64,000 nucleotides of DNA, taken from NCBI GenBank assembly GCA_964017235.1, contig CAXHLB010000008.1:806001-870000 (forward strand), written 5' to 3'. Shown piece by piece: positions 11,251 through 26,250 of the stretch. Made by a program: the position numbers and the translations under genes. This DNA is from Sabellastarte sp. h YS-2021 (lineage: Eukaryota; Annelida; Polychaeta; Sabellida; Sabellidae). Each line of letters opens with the position of its first letter. Position 1 is the stretch's first letter. The notes beneath the pieces are model-generated. The model saw nothing but the letters and a program-made list of their open reading frames with translations. It made no database searches and was not told the origin of the DNA.

Positions 11251-14200
11251 ATTGGGATGTAATGCTGCAATTTGGGCCAAAGACTGAGGGGGTGGCACCA
11301 ATAAATATGCAACAGCTTTGGGACTTACAGCTAGCAGTAAATCTGCTGCAGGGAGATTCTGCGACTTGGGATGAAATATACTTGTTGCAGTAATTCATAT
11401 ATACAGGGGGTCATGTTTCCACCATAACTAAGCCAAATATTGAGATATTATGCTGCAATTTGGTCCAAACACTGAGTAAAAATTACCAATAAAGATGGAA
11501 TAGCTTTGGCACCTTCGAATTGGGTTAATCTATGTCATATTGCTCTGTAACCTGCGATGGGGTAGTCTAGCTGCATAAAACCCATATACCTGGGACGCCA
11601 TTTTGGCAGGATAACTAAGCCAAATATTGGGATGTAATGCTGCAATTTGGGCCAAAGACTGAGGGGGTGGCACCAATAAATATGCAACAGCTTTGGGACT
11701 TACAGCTAGCAGTAAATCTGCTGCAGGGAGATTCTGCGACTTGGGATGAAATATACTGGTTGCAGTAATTCATATATACAGAGGGTCATGTTTCCACCAT
11801 AACTAAGCCAAATATTGAGATATTATGCTGCAATTTGGTCCAAACACTGAGTAAAAATTACCAATAAAGATGGAATAGCTTTGGCACCTTCGAATTGGGT
11901 TAATCTATGTCACATTGCTCTGTAACCTGCAATGGGGTGGTCTAGCTGCATAAAACCCATATACCTGGGGCGCCATTTTGGCAGCAGGGCTAAGCCAGAT
12001 ATTGGGATGTAATGCTGCAATTTGGGCCAAAGACTAAGGGGGTGGCACCAATAAATATGCAACAGCTTTGGGACTTACAGCTAGCAGTAAATCTGCTGCA
12101 GGGAGATTCTGCGACTTGGGATGAAATATACTTGTTGCAGTAATTCATATATACAGGGGGTCATGTTTCCACCATAACTAAGCCAAATATTGAGATATTA
12201 TGCTGCAATTTGGTCCAAACACTGAGTAAAAATTACCAATAAAGATGGAATAGCTTTGGCACCTTCGAATTGGGTTAATCTATGTCACATTGCTCTGTAA
12301 CCTGCAATGGGGTGGTCTAGCTGCATAAAACCCATATACCTGGGGCGCCATTTTGGCAGCAGGGCTAAGCCAGATATTGGGATGTAATGCTGCAATTTGG
12401 GCCAAAGACTAAGGGGGTGGCACCAATAAATATGCAACAGCTTTGGGACTTACAGCTAGCAGTAAATCTGCTGCAGGGAGATTCTGCGACTTGGGATGAA
12501 ATATACTTGTTGCAGTAATTCATATATACAGGGGGTCATGTTTCCACCATAACTAAGCCAAATATTGAGATATTATGCTGCAATTTGGTCCAAACACTGA
12601 GTAAAAATTACCAATAAAGATGGAATAGCTTTGGCACCTTCGAATTGGGTTAATCTATGTCACATTGCTCTGTAACCTGCGATGGGGTAGTCTAGCTGCA
12701 TAAAACCCATATACCTGGGACGCCATTTTGGCAGGATAACTAAGCCAAATATTGGGATGTAATGCTGCAATTTGGGCCAAAGACTGAGGGGGTGGCACCA
12801 ATAAATATGCAACAGCTTTGGGACTTACAGCTAGCAGTAAATCTGCTGCAGGGAGATTCTGCGACTTGGGATGAAATATACTTGTTGCAGTAATTCATAT
12901 ATACAGGGGGTCATGTTTCCACCATAACTAAGCCAAATATTGAGATATTATGCTGCAATTTGGTCCAAACACTGAGTAAAAATTACCAATAAAGATGGAA
13001 TAGCTTTGGCACCTTCGAATTGGGTTAATCTATGTCACATTGCTCTGTAACCTGCAATGGGGTGGTCTAGCTGCATAAAACCCATATACCTGGGGCGCCA
13101 TTTTGGCAGCAGGGCTAAGCCAGATATTGGGATGTAATGCTGCAATTTGGGCCAAAGACTAAGGGGGTGGCACCAATAAATATGCAACAGCTTTGGGACT
13201 GACAGCTAGCAGTAAATCTGCTGCAGGGAGATTCTGCGACTTGGGATGAAATATACTTGTTGCAGTAATTCATATATACAGGGGGTCATGTTTCCACCAT
13301 AACTAAGCCAAATATTGAGATATTATGCTGCAATTTGGTCCAAACACTGAGTAAAAATTACCAATAAAGATGGAATAGCTTTGGCACCTTCGAATTGGGT
13401 TAATCTATGTCACATTGCTCTGTAACCTGCGATGGGGTAGTCTAGCTGCATAAAACCCATATACCTGGGACGCCATTTTGGCAGGATAACTAAGCCAAAT
13501 ATTGGGATGTAATGCTGCAATTTGGGCCAAAGACTGAGGGGGTGGCACCAATAAATATGCAACAGCTTTGGGACTTACAGCTAGCAGTAAATCTGCTGCA
13601 GGGAGATTCTGCGACTTGGGATGAAATATACTGGTTGCAGTAATTCATATATACAGAGGGTCATGTTTCCACCATAACTAAGCCAAATATTGAGATATTA
13701 TGCTGCAATTTGGTCCAAACACTGAGTAAAAATTACCAATAAAGATGGAATAGCTTTGGCACCTTCGAATTGGGTTAATCTATGTCACATTGCTCTGTAA
13801 CCTGCAATGGGGTGGTCTAGCTGCATAAAACCCATATACCTGGGGCGCCATTTTGGCAGCAGGGCTAAGCCAGATATTGGGATGTAATGCTGCAATTTGG
13901 GCCAAAGACTAAGGGGGTGGCACCAATAAATATGCAACAGCTTTGGGACTTACAGCTAGCAGTAAATCTGCTGCAGGGAGATTCTGCGACTTGGGATGAA
14001 ATATACTTGTTGCAGTAATTCATATATACAGGGGGTCATGTTTCCACCATAACTAAGCCAAATATTGAGATATTATGCTGCAATTTGGTCCAAACACTGA
14101 GTAAAAATTACCAATAAAGATGGAATAGCTTTGGCACCTTCGAATTGGGTTAATCTATGTCACATTGCTCTGTAACCTGCGATGGGTTAGTCTAGCTGCA

Positions 14201-17200
14201 TAAAACCCATATACCTGGGACGCCATTTTGGCAGGATAACTAAGCCAAATATTGGGATGTAATGCTGCAATTTGGGCCAAAGACTGAGGGGGTGGCACCA
14301 ATAAATATGCAACAGCTTTGGGACTTACAGCTAGCAGTAAATCTGCTGCAGGGAGATTCTGCGACTTGGGATGAAATATACTTGTTGCAGTAATTCATAT
14401 ATACAGGGGGTCATGTTTCCACCATAACTAAGCCAAATATTGAGATATTATGCTGCAATTTGGTCCAAACACTGAGTAAAAATTACCAATAAAGATGGAA
14501 TAGCTTTGGCACCTTCAAATTGGGTTAATCTATGTCACATTGCTCTGTAACCTGCAATGGGGTGGTCTAGCTGCATAAAACCCATATACCTGGGGCGCCA
14601 TTTTGGCAGCAGGGCTAAGCCAGATATTGGGATGTAATGCTGCAATTTGGGCCAAAGACTAAGGGGGTGGCACCAATAAATATGCAACAGCTTTGGGACT
14701 GACAGCTAGCAGTAAATCTGCTGCAGGGAGATTCTGCGACTTGGGATGAAATATACTTGTTGCAGTAATTCATATATACAGGGGGTCATGTTTCCACCAT
14801 AACTAAGCCAAATATTGAGATATTATGCTGCAATTTGGTCCAAACACTGAGTAAAAATTACCAATAAAGATGGAATAGCTTTGGCACCTTCGAATTGGGT
14901 TAATCTATGTCACATTGCTCTGTAACCTGCGATGGGGTAGTCTAGCTGCATAAAACCCATATACCTGGGACGCCATTTTGGCAGGATAACTAAGCCAAAT
15001 ATTGGGATGTAATGCTGCAATTTGGGCCAAAGACTGAGGGGGTGGCACCAATAAATATGCAACAGCTTTGGGACTTACAGCTAGCAGTAAATCTGCTGCA
15101 GGGAGATTCTGCGACTTGGGATGAAATATACTGGTTGCAGTAATTCATATATACAGAGGGTCATGTTTCCACCATAACTAAGCCAAATATTGAGATATTA
15201 TGCTGCAATTTGGTCCAAACACTGAGTAAAAATTACCAATAAAGATGGAATAGCTTTGGCACCTTCGAATTGGGTTAATCTATGTCACATTGCTCTGTAA
15301 CCTGCAATGGGGTGGTCTAGCTGCATAAAACCCATATACCTGGGGCGCCATTTTGGCAGCAGGGCTAAGCCAGATATTGGGATGTAATGCTGCAATTTGG
15401 GCCAAAGACTAAGGGGGTGGCACCAATAAATATGCAACAGCTTTGGGACTTACAGCTAGCAGTAAATCTGCTGCAGGGAGATTCTGCGACTTGGGATGAA
15501 ATATACTTGTTGCAGTAATTCATATATACAGGGGGTCATGTTTCCACCATAACTAAGCCAAATATTGAGATATTATGCTGCAATTTGGTCCAAACACTGA
15601 GTAAAAATTACCAATAAAGATGGAATAGCTTTGGCACCTTCGAATTGGGTTAATCTATGTCACATTGCTCTGTAACCTGCGATGGGGTAGTCTAGCTGCA
15701 TAAAACCCATATACCTGGGACGCCATTTTGGCAGGATAACTAAGCCAAATATTGGGATGTAATGCTGCAATTTGGGCCAAAGACTGAGGGGGTGGCACCA
15801 ATAAATATGCAACAGCTTTGGGACTTACAGCTAGCAGTAAATCTGCTGCAGGGAGATTCTGCGACTTGGGATGAAATATACTTGTTGCAGTAATTCATAT
15901 ATACAGGGGGTCATGTTTCCACCATAACTAAGCCAAATATTGAGATATTATGCTGCAATTTGGTCCAAACACTGAGTAAAAATTACCAATAAAGATGGAA
16001 TAGCTTTGGCACCTTCGAATTGGGTTAATCTATGTCACATTGCTCTGTAACCTGCGATGGGGTAGTCTAGCTGCATAAAACCCATATACCTGGGACGCCA
16101 TTTTGGCAGGATAACTAAGCCAAATATTGGGATGTAATGCTGCAATTTGGGCCAAAGACTGAGGGGGTGGCACCAATAAATATGCAACAGCTTTGGGACT
16201 TACAGCTAGCAGTAAATCTGCTGCAGGGAGATTCTGCGACTTGGGATGAAATATACTGGTTGCAGTAATTCATATATACAGAGGGTCATGTTTCCACCAT
16301 AACTAAGCCAAATATTGAGATATTATGCTGCAATTTGGTCCAAACACTGAGTAAAAATTACCAATAAAGATGGAATAGCTTTGGCACCTTCGAATTGGGT
16401 TAATCTATGTCACATTGCTCTGTAACCTGCAATGGGGTGGTCTAGCTGCATAAAACCCATATACCTGGGGCGCCATTTTGGCAGCAGGGCTAAGCCAGAT
16501 ATTGGGATGTAATGCTGCAATTTGGGCCAAAGACTAAGGGGGTGGCACTAATAAATATGCAACAGCTTTGGGACTGACAGCTAGCAGTAAATCTGCTGCA
16601 GGGAGATTCTGCGACTTGGGATGAAATATACTTGTTGCAGTAATTCATATATACAGGGGGTCATGTTTCCACCATAACTAAGCCAAATATTGAGATATTA
16701 TGCTGCAATTTGGTCCAAACACTGAGTAAAAATTACCAATAAAGATGGAATAGCTTTGGCACCTTCGAATTGGGTTAATCTATGTCACATTGCTCTGTAA
16801 CCTGCGATGGGGTAGTCTAGCTGCATAAAACCCATATACCTGGGACGCCATTTTGGCAGGATAACTAAGCCAAATATTGGGATGTAATGCTGCAATTTGG
16901 GCCAAAGACTGAGGGGGTGGCACCAATAAATATGCAACAGCTTTGGGACTTACAGCTAGCAGTAAATCTGCTGCAGGGAGATTCTGCGACTTGGGATGAA
17001 ATATACTGGTTGCAGTAATTCATATATACAGAGGGTCATGTTTCCACCATAACTAAGCCAAATATTGAGATATTATGCTGCAATTTGGTCCAAACACTGA
17101 GTAAAAATTACCAATAAAGATGGAATAGCTTTGGCACCTTCGAATTGGGTTAATCTATGTCACATTGCTCTGTAACCTGCAATGGGGTGGTCTAGCTGCA

Positions 17201-20200
17201 TAAAACCCATATACCTGGGGCGCCATTTTGGCAGCAGGGCTAAGCCAGATATTGGGATGTAATGCTGCAATTTGGGCCAAAGACTAAGGGGGTGGCACCA
17301 ATAAATATGCAACAGCTTTGGGACTTACAGCTAGCAGTAAATCTGCTGCAGGGAGATTCTGCGACTTGGGATGAAATATACTTGTTGCAGTAATTCATAT
17401 ATACAGGGGGTCATGTTTCCACCATAACTAAGCCAAATATTGAGATATTATGCTGCAATTTGGTCCAAACACTGAGTAAAAATTACCAATAAAGATGGAA
17501 TAGCTTTGGCACCTTCGAATTGGGTTAATCTATGTCACATTGCTCTGTAACCTGCGATGGGGTAGTCTAGCTGCATAAAACCCATATACCTGGGACGCCA
17601 TTTTGGCAGGATAACTAAGCCAAATATTGGGATGTAATGCTGCAATTTGGGCCAAAGACTGAGGGGGTGGCACCAATAAATATGCAACAGCTTTGGGACT
17701 TACAGCTAGCAGTAAATCTGCTGCAGGGAGATTCTGCGACTTGGGATGAAATATACTGGTTGCAGTAATTCATATATACAGAGGGTCATGTTTCCACCAT
17801 AACTAAGCCAAATATTGAGATATTATGCTGCAATTTGGTCCAAACACTGAGTAAAAATTACCAATAAAGATGGAATAGCTTTGGCACCTTCGAATTGGGT
17901 TAATCTATGTCACATTGCTCTGTAACCTGCGATGGGGTAGTCTAGCTGCATAAAACCCATATACCTGGGACGCCATTTTGGCAGGATAACTAAGCCAAAT
18001 ATTGGGATGTAATGCTGCAATTTGGGCCAAAGACTGAGGGGGTGGCACCAATAAATATGCAACAGCTTTGGGACTTACAGCTAGCAGTAAATCTGCTGCA
18101 GGGAGATTCTGCGACTTGGGATGAAATATACTGGTTGCAGTAATTCATATATACAGGGGGTCATGTTTCCACCATAACTAAGCCAAATATTGAGATATTA
18201 TGCTGCAATTTGGTCCAAACACTGAGTAAAAATTACCAATAAAGATGGAATAGCTTTGGCACCTTCGAATTGGGTTAATCTATGTCACATTGCTCTGTAA
18301 CCTGCAATGGGGTGGTCTAGCTGCATAAAACCCATATACCTGGGGCGCCATTTTGGCAGCAGGGCTAAGCCAGATATTGGGATGTAATGCTGCAATTTGG
18401 GCCAAAGACTAAGGGGGTGGCACCAATAAATATGCAACAGCTTTGGGACTTACAGCTAGCAGTAAATCTGCTGCAGGGAGATTCTGCGACTTGGGATGAA
18501 ATATACTTGTTGCAGTAATTCATATATACAGGGGGTCATGTTTCCACCATAACTAAGCCAAATATTGAGATATTATGCTGCAATTTGGTCCAAACACTGA
18601 GTAAAAATTACCAATAAAGATGGAATAGCTTTGGCACCTTCGAATTGGGTTAATCTATGTCACATTGCTCTGTAACCTGCGATGGGGTAGTCTAGCTGCA
18701 TAAAACCCATATACCTGGGACGCCATTTTGGCAGGATAACTAAGCCAAATATTGGGATGTAATGCTGCAATTTGGGCCAAAGACTGAGGGGGTGGCACCA
18801 ATAAATATGCAACAGCTTTGGGACTTACAGCTAGCAGTAAATCTGCTGCAGGGAGATTCTGCGACTTGGGATGAAATATACTGGTTGCAGTAATTCATAT
18901 ATACAGAGGGTCATGTTTCCACCATAACTAAGCCAAATATTGAGATATTATGCTGCAATTTGGTCCAAACACTGAGTAAAAATTACCAATAAAGATGGAA
19001 TAGCTTTGGCACCTTCGAATTGGGTTAATCTATGTCACATTGCTCTGTAACCTGCGATGGGGTAGTCTAGCTGCATAAAACCCATATACCTGGGACGCCA
19101 TTTTGGCAGGATAACTAAGCCAAATATTGGGATGTAATGCTGCAATTTGGGCCAAAGACTGAGGGGGTGGCACCAATAAATATGCAACAGCTTTGGGACT
19201 TACAGCTAGCAGTAAATCTGCTGCAGGGAGATTCTGCGACTTGGGATGAAATATACTGGTTGCAGTAATTCATATATACAGGGGGTCATGTTTCCACCAT
19301 AACTAAGCCAAATATTGAGATATTATGCTGCAATTTGGTCCAAACACTGAGTAAAAATTACCAATAAAGATGGAATAGCTTTGGCACCTTCGAATTGGGT
19401 TAATCTATGTCACATTGCTCTGTAACCTGCAATGGGGTGGTCTAGCTGCATAAAACCCATATACCTGGGGCGCCATTTTGGCAGCAGGGCTAAGCCAGAT
19501 ATTGGGATGTAATGCTGCAATTTGGGCCAAAGACTAAGGGGGTGGCACCAATAAATATGCAACAGCTTTGGGACTTACAGCTAGCAGTAAATCTGCTGCA
19601 GGGAGATTCTGCGACTTGGGATGAAATATACTTGTTGCAGTAATTCATATATACAGGGGGTCATGTTTCCACCATAACTAAGCCAAATATTGAGATATTA
19701 TGCTGCAATTTGGTCCAAACACTGAGTAAAAATTACCAATAAAGATGGAATAGCTTTGGCACCTTCGAATTGGGTTAATCTATGTCACATTGCTCTGTAA
19801 CCTGCGATGGGGTAGTCTAGCTGCATAAAACCCATATACCTGGGACGCCATTTTGGCAGGATAACTAAGCCAAATATTGGGATGTAATGCTGCAATTTGG
19901 GCCAAAGACTGAGGGGGTGGCACCAATAAATATGCAACAGCTTTGGGACTTACAGCTAGCAGTAAATCTGCTGCAGGGAGATTCTGCGACTTGGGATGAA
20001 ATATACTTGTTGCAGTAATTCATATATACAGGGGGTCATGTTTCCACCATAACTAAGCCAAATATTGAGATATTATGCTGCAATTTGGTCCAAACACTGA
20101 GTAAAAATTACCAATAAAGATGGAATAGCTTTGGCACCTTCGAATTGGGTTAATCTATGTCACATTGCTCTGTAACCTGCGATGGGGTAGTCTAGCTGCA

Positions 20201-21750
20201 TAAAACCCATATACCTGGGACGCCATTTTGGCAGGATAACTAAGCCAAATATTGGGATGTAATGCTGCAATTTGGGCCAAAGACTGAGGGGGTGGCACCA
20301 ATAAATATGCAACAGCTTTGGGACTTACAGCTAGCAGTAAATCTGCTGCAGGGAGATTCTGCGACTTGGGATGAAATATACTGGTTGCAGTAATTCATAT
20401 ATACAGAGGGTCATGTTTCCACCATAACTAAGCCAAATATTGAGATATTATGCTGCAATTTGGTCCAAACACTGAGTAAAAATTACCAATAAAGATGGAA
20501 TAGCTTTGGCACCTTCGAATTGGGTTAATCTATGTCACATTGCTCTGTAACCTGCGATGGGGTAGTCTAGCTGCATAAAACCCATATACCTGGGACGCCA
20601 TTTTGGCAGGATAACTAAGCCAAATATTGGGATGTAATGCTGCAATTTGGGCCAAAGACTGAGGGGGTGGCACCAATAAATATGCAACAGCTTTGGGACT
20701 TACAGCTAGCAGTAAATCTGCTGCAGGGAGATTCTGCGACTTGGGATGAAATATACTGGTTGCAGTAATTCATATATACAGAGGGTCATGTTTCCACCAT
20801 AACTAAGCCAAATATTGAGATATTATGCTGCAATTTGGTCCAAACACTGAGTAAAAATTACCAATAAAGATGGAATAGCTTTGGCACCTTCGAATTGGGT
20901 TAATCTATGTCACATTGCTCTGTAACCTGCGATGGGGTAGTCTAGCTGCATAAAACCCATATACCTGGGACGCCATTTTGGCAGGATAACTAAGCCAAAT
21001 ATTGGGATGTAATGCTGCAATTTGGGCCAAAGACTGAGGGGGTGGCACCAATAAATATGCAACAGCTTTGGGACTTACAGCTAGCAGTAAATCTGCTGCA
21101 GGGAGATTCTGCGACTTGGGATGAAATATACTGGTTGCAGTAATTCATATATACAGGGGGTCATGTTTCCACCATAACTAAGCCAAATATTGAGATATTA
21201 TGCTGCAATTTGGTCCAAACACTGAGTAAAAATTACCAATAAAGATGGAATAGCTTTGGCACCTTCGAATTGGGTTAATCTATGTCACATTGCTCTGTAA
21301 CCTGCAATGGGGTGGTCTAGCTGCATAAAACCCATATACCTGGGGCGCCATTTTGGCAGCAGGGCTAAGCCAGATATTGGGATGTAATGCTGCAATTTGG
21401 GCCAAAGACTAAGGGGGTGGCACCAATAAATATGCAACAGCTTTGGGACTTACAGCTAGCAGTAAATCTGCTGCAGGGAGATTCTGCGACTTGGGATGAA
21501 ATATACTTGTTGCAGTAATTCATATATACAGGGGGTCATGTTTCCACCATAACTAAGCCAAATATTGAGATATTATGCTGCAATTTGGTCCAAACACTGA
21601 GTAAAAATTACCAATAAAGATGGAATAGCTTTGGCACCTTCGAATTGGGTTAATCTATGTCACATTGCTCTGTAACCTGCGATGGGGTAGTCTAGCTGCA
21701 TAAAACCCATATACCTGGGACGCCATTTTGGCAGGATAACTAAGCCAAAT
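11251..21750. repeat. 10.5-kb super-repeat, copy 1 (units 31-58)
   Basis: Unit order is cY dR aR aY cR bY dR aY cR bY dR aY cY dR bY dR aY dY eR aY dY eR aY cY dY dY eR aY. Private single-base markers are T at 11538 (GTCATAT), T at 14187 (GGGTTAG), A at 14517 (CTTCAAAT) and T at 16549 (CACTAATA). Together with the rare aR unit at 12001-12375, these recur in the same order in the next 12.75 kb. The left limit of matching is at or after 10658, since position 157 of units 29 and 57 differs. The last units, aY cY dY dY eR (19501-21375), are the five-unit module later amplified at 32251-37875. Confidence 0.93.
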
Positions 21751-24750
21751 ATTGGGATGTAATGCTGCAATTTGGGCCAAAGACTGAGGGGGTGGCACCA
21801 ATAAATATGCAACAGCTTTGGGACTTACAGCTAGCAGTAAATCTGCTGCAGGGAGATTCTGCGACTTGGGATGAAATATACTTGTTGCAGTAATTCATAT
21901 ATACAGGGGGTCATGTTTCCACCATAACTAAGCCAAATATTGAGATATTATGCTGCAATTTGGTCCAAACACTGAGTAAAAATTACCAATAAAGATGGAA
22001 TAGCTTTGGCACCTTCGAATTGGGTTAATCTATGTCATATTGCTCTGTAACCTGCGATGGGGTAGTCTAGCTGCATAAAACCCATATACCTGGGACGCCA
22101 TTTTGGCAGGATAACTAAGCCAAATATTGGGATGTAATGCTGCAATTTGGGCCAAAGACTGAGGGGGTGGCACCAATAAATATGCAACAGCTTTGGGACT
22201 TACAGCTAGCAGTAAATCTGCTGCAGGGAGATTCTGCGACTTGGGATGAAATATACTGGTTGCAGTAATTCATATATACAGAGGGTCATGTTTCCACCAT
22301 AACTAAGCCAAATATTGAGATATTATGCTGCAATTTGGTCCAAACACTGAGTAAAAATTACCAATAAAGATGGAATAGCTTTGGCACCTTCGAATTGGGT
22401 TAATCTATGTCACATTGCTCTGTAACCTGCAATGGGGTGGTCTAGCTGCATAAAACCCATATACCTGGGGCGCCATTTTGGCAGCAGGGCTAAGCCAGAT
22501 ATTGGGATGTAATGCTGCAATTTGGGCCAAAGACTAAGGGGGTGGCACCAATAAATATGCAACAGCTTTGGGACTTACAGCTAGCAGTAAATCTGCTGCA
22601 GGGAGATTCTGCGACTTGGGATGAAATATACTTGTTGCAGTAATTCATATATACAGGGGGTCATGTTTCCACCATAACTAAGCCAAATATTGAGATATTA
22701 TGCTGCAATTTGGTCCAAACACTGAGTAAAAATTACCAATAAAGATGGAATAGCTTTGGCACCTTCGAATTGGGTTAATCTATGTCACATTGCTCTGTAA
22801 CCTGCAATGGGGTGGTCTAGCTGCATAAAACCCATATACCTGGGGCGCCATTTTGGCAGCAGGGCTAAGCCAGATATTGGGATGTAATGCTGCAATTTGG
22901 GCCAAAGACTAAGGGGGTGGCACCAATAAATATGCAACAGCTTTGGGACTTACAGCTAGCAGTAAATCTGCTGCAGGGAGATTCTGCGACTTGGGATGAA
23001 ATATACTTGTTGCAGTAATTCATATATACAGGGGGTCATGTTTCCACCATAACTAAGCCAAATATTGAGATATTATGCTGCAATTTGGTCCAAACACTGA
23101 GTAAAAATTACCAATAAAGATGGAATAGCTTTGGCACCTTCGAATTGGGTTAATCTATGTCACATTGCTCTGTAACCTGCGATGGGGTAGTCTAGCTGCA
23201 TAAAACCCATATACCTGGGACGCCATTTTGGCAGGATAACTAAGCCAAATATTGGGATGTAATGCTGCAATTTGGGCCAAAGACTGAGGGGGTGGCACCA
23301 ATAAATATGCAACAGCTTTGGGACTTACAGCTAGCAGTAAATCTGCTGCAGGGAGATTCTGCGACTTGGGATGAAATATACTTGTTGCAGTAATTCATAT
23401 ATACAGGGGGTCATGTTTCCACCATAACTAAGCCAAATATTGAGATATTATGCTGCAATTTGGTCCAAACACTGAGTAAAAATTACCAATAAAGATGGAA
23501 TAGCTTTGGCACCTTCGAATTGGGTTAATCTATGTCACATTGCTCTGTAACCTGCAATGGGGTGGTCTAGCTGCATAAAACCCATATACCTGGGGCGCCA
23601 TTTTGGCAGCAGGGCTAAGCCAGATATTGGGATGTAATGCTGCAATTTGGGCCAAAGACTAAGGGGGTGGCACCAATAAATATGCAACAGCTTTGGGACT
23701 GACAGCTAGCAGTAAATCTGCTGCAGGGAGATTCTGCGACTTGGGATGAAATATACTTGTTGCAGTAATTCATATATACAGGGGGTCATGTTTCCACCAT
23801 AACTAAGCCAAATATTGAGATATTATGCTGCAATTTGGTCCAAACACTGAGTAAAAATTACCAATAAAGATGGAATAGCTTTGGCACCTTCGAATTGGGT
23901 TAATCTATGTCACATTGCTCTGTAACCTGCGATGGGGTAGTCTAGCTGCATAAAACCCATATACCTGGGACGCCATTTTGGCAGGATAACTAAGCCAAAT
24001 ATTGGGATGTAATGCTGCAATTTGGGCCAAAGACTGAGGGGGTGGCACCAATAAATATGCAACAGCTTTGGGACTTACAGCTAGCAGTAAATCTGCTGCA
24101 GGGAGATTCTGCGACTTGGGATGAAATATACTGGTTGCAGTAATTCATATATACAGAGGGTCATGTTTCCACCATAACTAAGCCAAATATTGAGATATTA
24201 TGCTGCAATTTGGTCCAAACACTGAGTAAAAATTACCAATAAAGATGGAATAGCTTTGGCACCTTCGAATTGGGTTAATCTATGTCACATTGCTCTGTAA
24301 CCTGCAATGGGGTGGTCTAGCTGCATAAAACCCATATACCTGGGGCGCCATTTTGGCAGCAGGGCTAAGCCAGATATTGGGATGTAATGCTGCAATTTGG
24401 GCCAAAGACTAAGGGGGTGGCACCAATAAATATGCAACAGCTTTGGGACTTACAGCTAGCAGTAAATCTGCTGCAGGGAGATTCTGCGACTTGGGATGAA
24501 ATATACTTGTTGCAGTAATTCATATATACAGGGGGTCATGTTTCCACCATAACTAAGCCAAATATTGAGATATTATGCTGCAATTTGGTCCAAACACTGA
24601 GTAAAAATTACCAATAAAGATGGAATAGCTTTGGCACCTTCGAATTGGGTTAATCTATGTCACATTGCTCTGTAACCTGCGATGGGTTAGTCTAGCTGCA
24701 TAAAACCCATATACCTGGGACGCCATTTTGGCAGGATAACTAAGCCAAAT

Positions 24751-26250
24751 ATTGGGATGTAATGCTGCAATTTGGGCCAAAGACTGAGGGGGTGGCACCA
24801 ATAAATATGCAACAGCTTTGGGACTTACAGCTAGCAGTAAATCTGCTGCAGGGAGATTCTGCGACTTGGGATGAAATATACTTGTTGCAGTAATTCATAT
24901 ATACAGGGGGTCATGTTTCCACCATAACTAAGCCAAATATTGAGATATTATGCTGCAATTTGGTCCAAACACTGAGTAAAAATTACCAATAAAGATGGAA
25001 TAGCTTTGGCACCTTCAAATTGGGTTAATCTATGTCACATTGCTCTGTAACCTGCAATGGGGTGGTCTAGCTGCATAAAACCCATATACCTGGGGCGCCA
25101 TTTTGGCAGCAGGGCTAAGCCAGATATTGGGATGTAATGCTGCAATTTGGGCCAAAGACTAAGGGGGTGGCACCAATAAATATGCAACAGCTTTGGGACT
25201 GACAGCTAGCAGTAAATCTGCTGCAGGGAGATTCTGCGACTTGGGATGAAATATACTTGTTGCAGTAATTCATATATACAGGGGGTCATGTTTCCACCAT
25301 AACTAAGCCAAATATTGAGATATTATGCTGCAATTTGGTCCAAACACTGAGTAAAAATTACCAATAAAGATGGAATAGCTTTGGCACCTTCGAATTGGGT
25401 TAATCTATGTCACATTGCTCTGTAACCTGCGATGGGGTAGTCTAGCTGCATAAAACCCATATACCTGGGACGCCATTTTGGCAGGATAACTAAGCCAAAT
25501 ATTGGGATGTAATGCTGCAATTTGGGCCAAAGACTGAGGGGGTGGCACCAATAAATATGCAACAGCTTTGGGACTTACAGCTAGCAGTAAATCTGCTGCA
25601 GGGAGATTCTGCGACTTGGGATGAAATATACTTGTTGCAGTAATTCATATATACAGGGGGTCATGTTTCCACCATAACTAAGCCAAATATTGAGATATTA
25701 TGCTGCAATTTGGTCCAAACACTGAGTAAAAATTACCAATAAAGATGGAATAGCTTTGGCACCTTCAAATTGGGTTAATCTATGTCACATTGCTCTGTAA
25801 CCTGCAATGGGGTGGTCTAGCTGCATAAAACCCATATACCTGGGGCGCCATTTTGGCAGCAGGGCTAAGCCAGATATTGGGATGTAATGCTGCAATTTGG
25901 GCCAAAGACTAAGGGGGTGGCACCAATAAATATGCAACAGCTTTGGGACTGACAGCTAGCAGTAAATCTGCTGCAGGGAGATTCTGCGACTTGGGATGAA
26001 ATATACTTGTTGCAGTAATTCATATATACAGGGGGTCATGTTTCCACCATAACTAAGCCAAATATTGAGATATTATGCTGCAATTTGGTCCAAACACTGA
26101 GTAAAAATTACCAATAAAGATGGAATAGCTTTGGCACCTTCGAATTGGGTTAATCTATGTCACATTGCTCTGTAACCTGCGATGGGGTAGTCTAGCTGCA
26201 TAAAACCCATATACCTGGGACGCCATTTTGGCAGGATAACTAAGCCAAAT
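24751..26250. repeat. 750-bp tandem duplication (units 67-68 repeated as 69-70)
   Basis: Units 67-68 (cR bY, 24751-25500) are followed by an apparently identical pair, 69-70 (25501-26250). The rare A in CTTCAAAT (25017) is repeated at 25767, proving that 69-70 was copied from 67-68. Copy 1 of the super-repeat has only one such pair (units 39-40), so this duplication came after the 10.5-kb one. It shows unequal exchange in steps of whole units. Confidence 0.94.
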
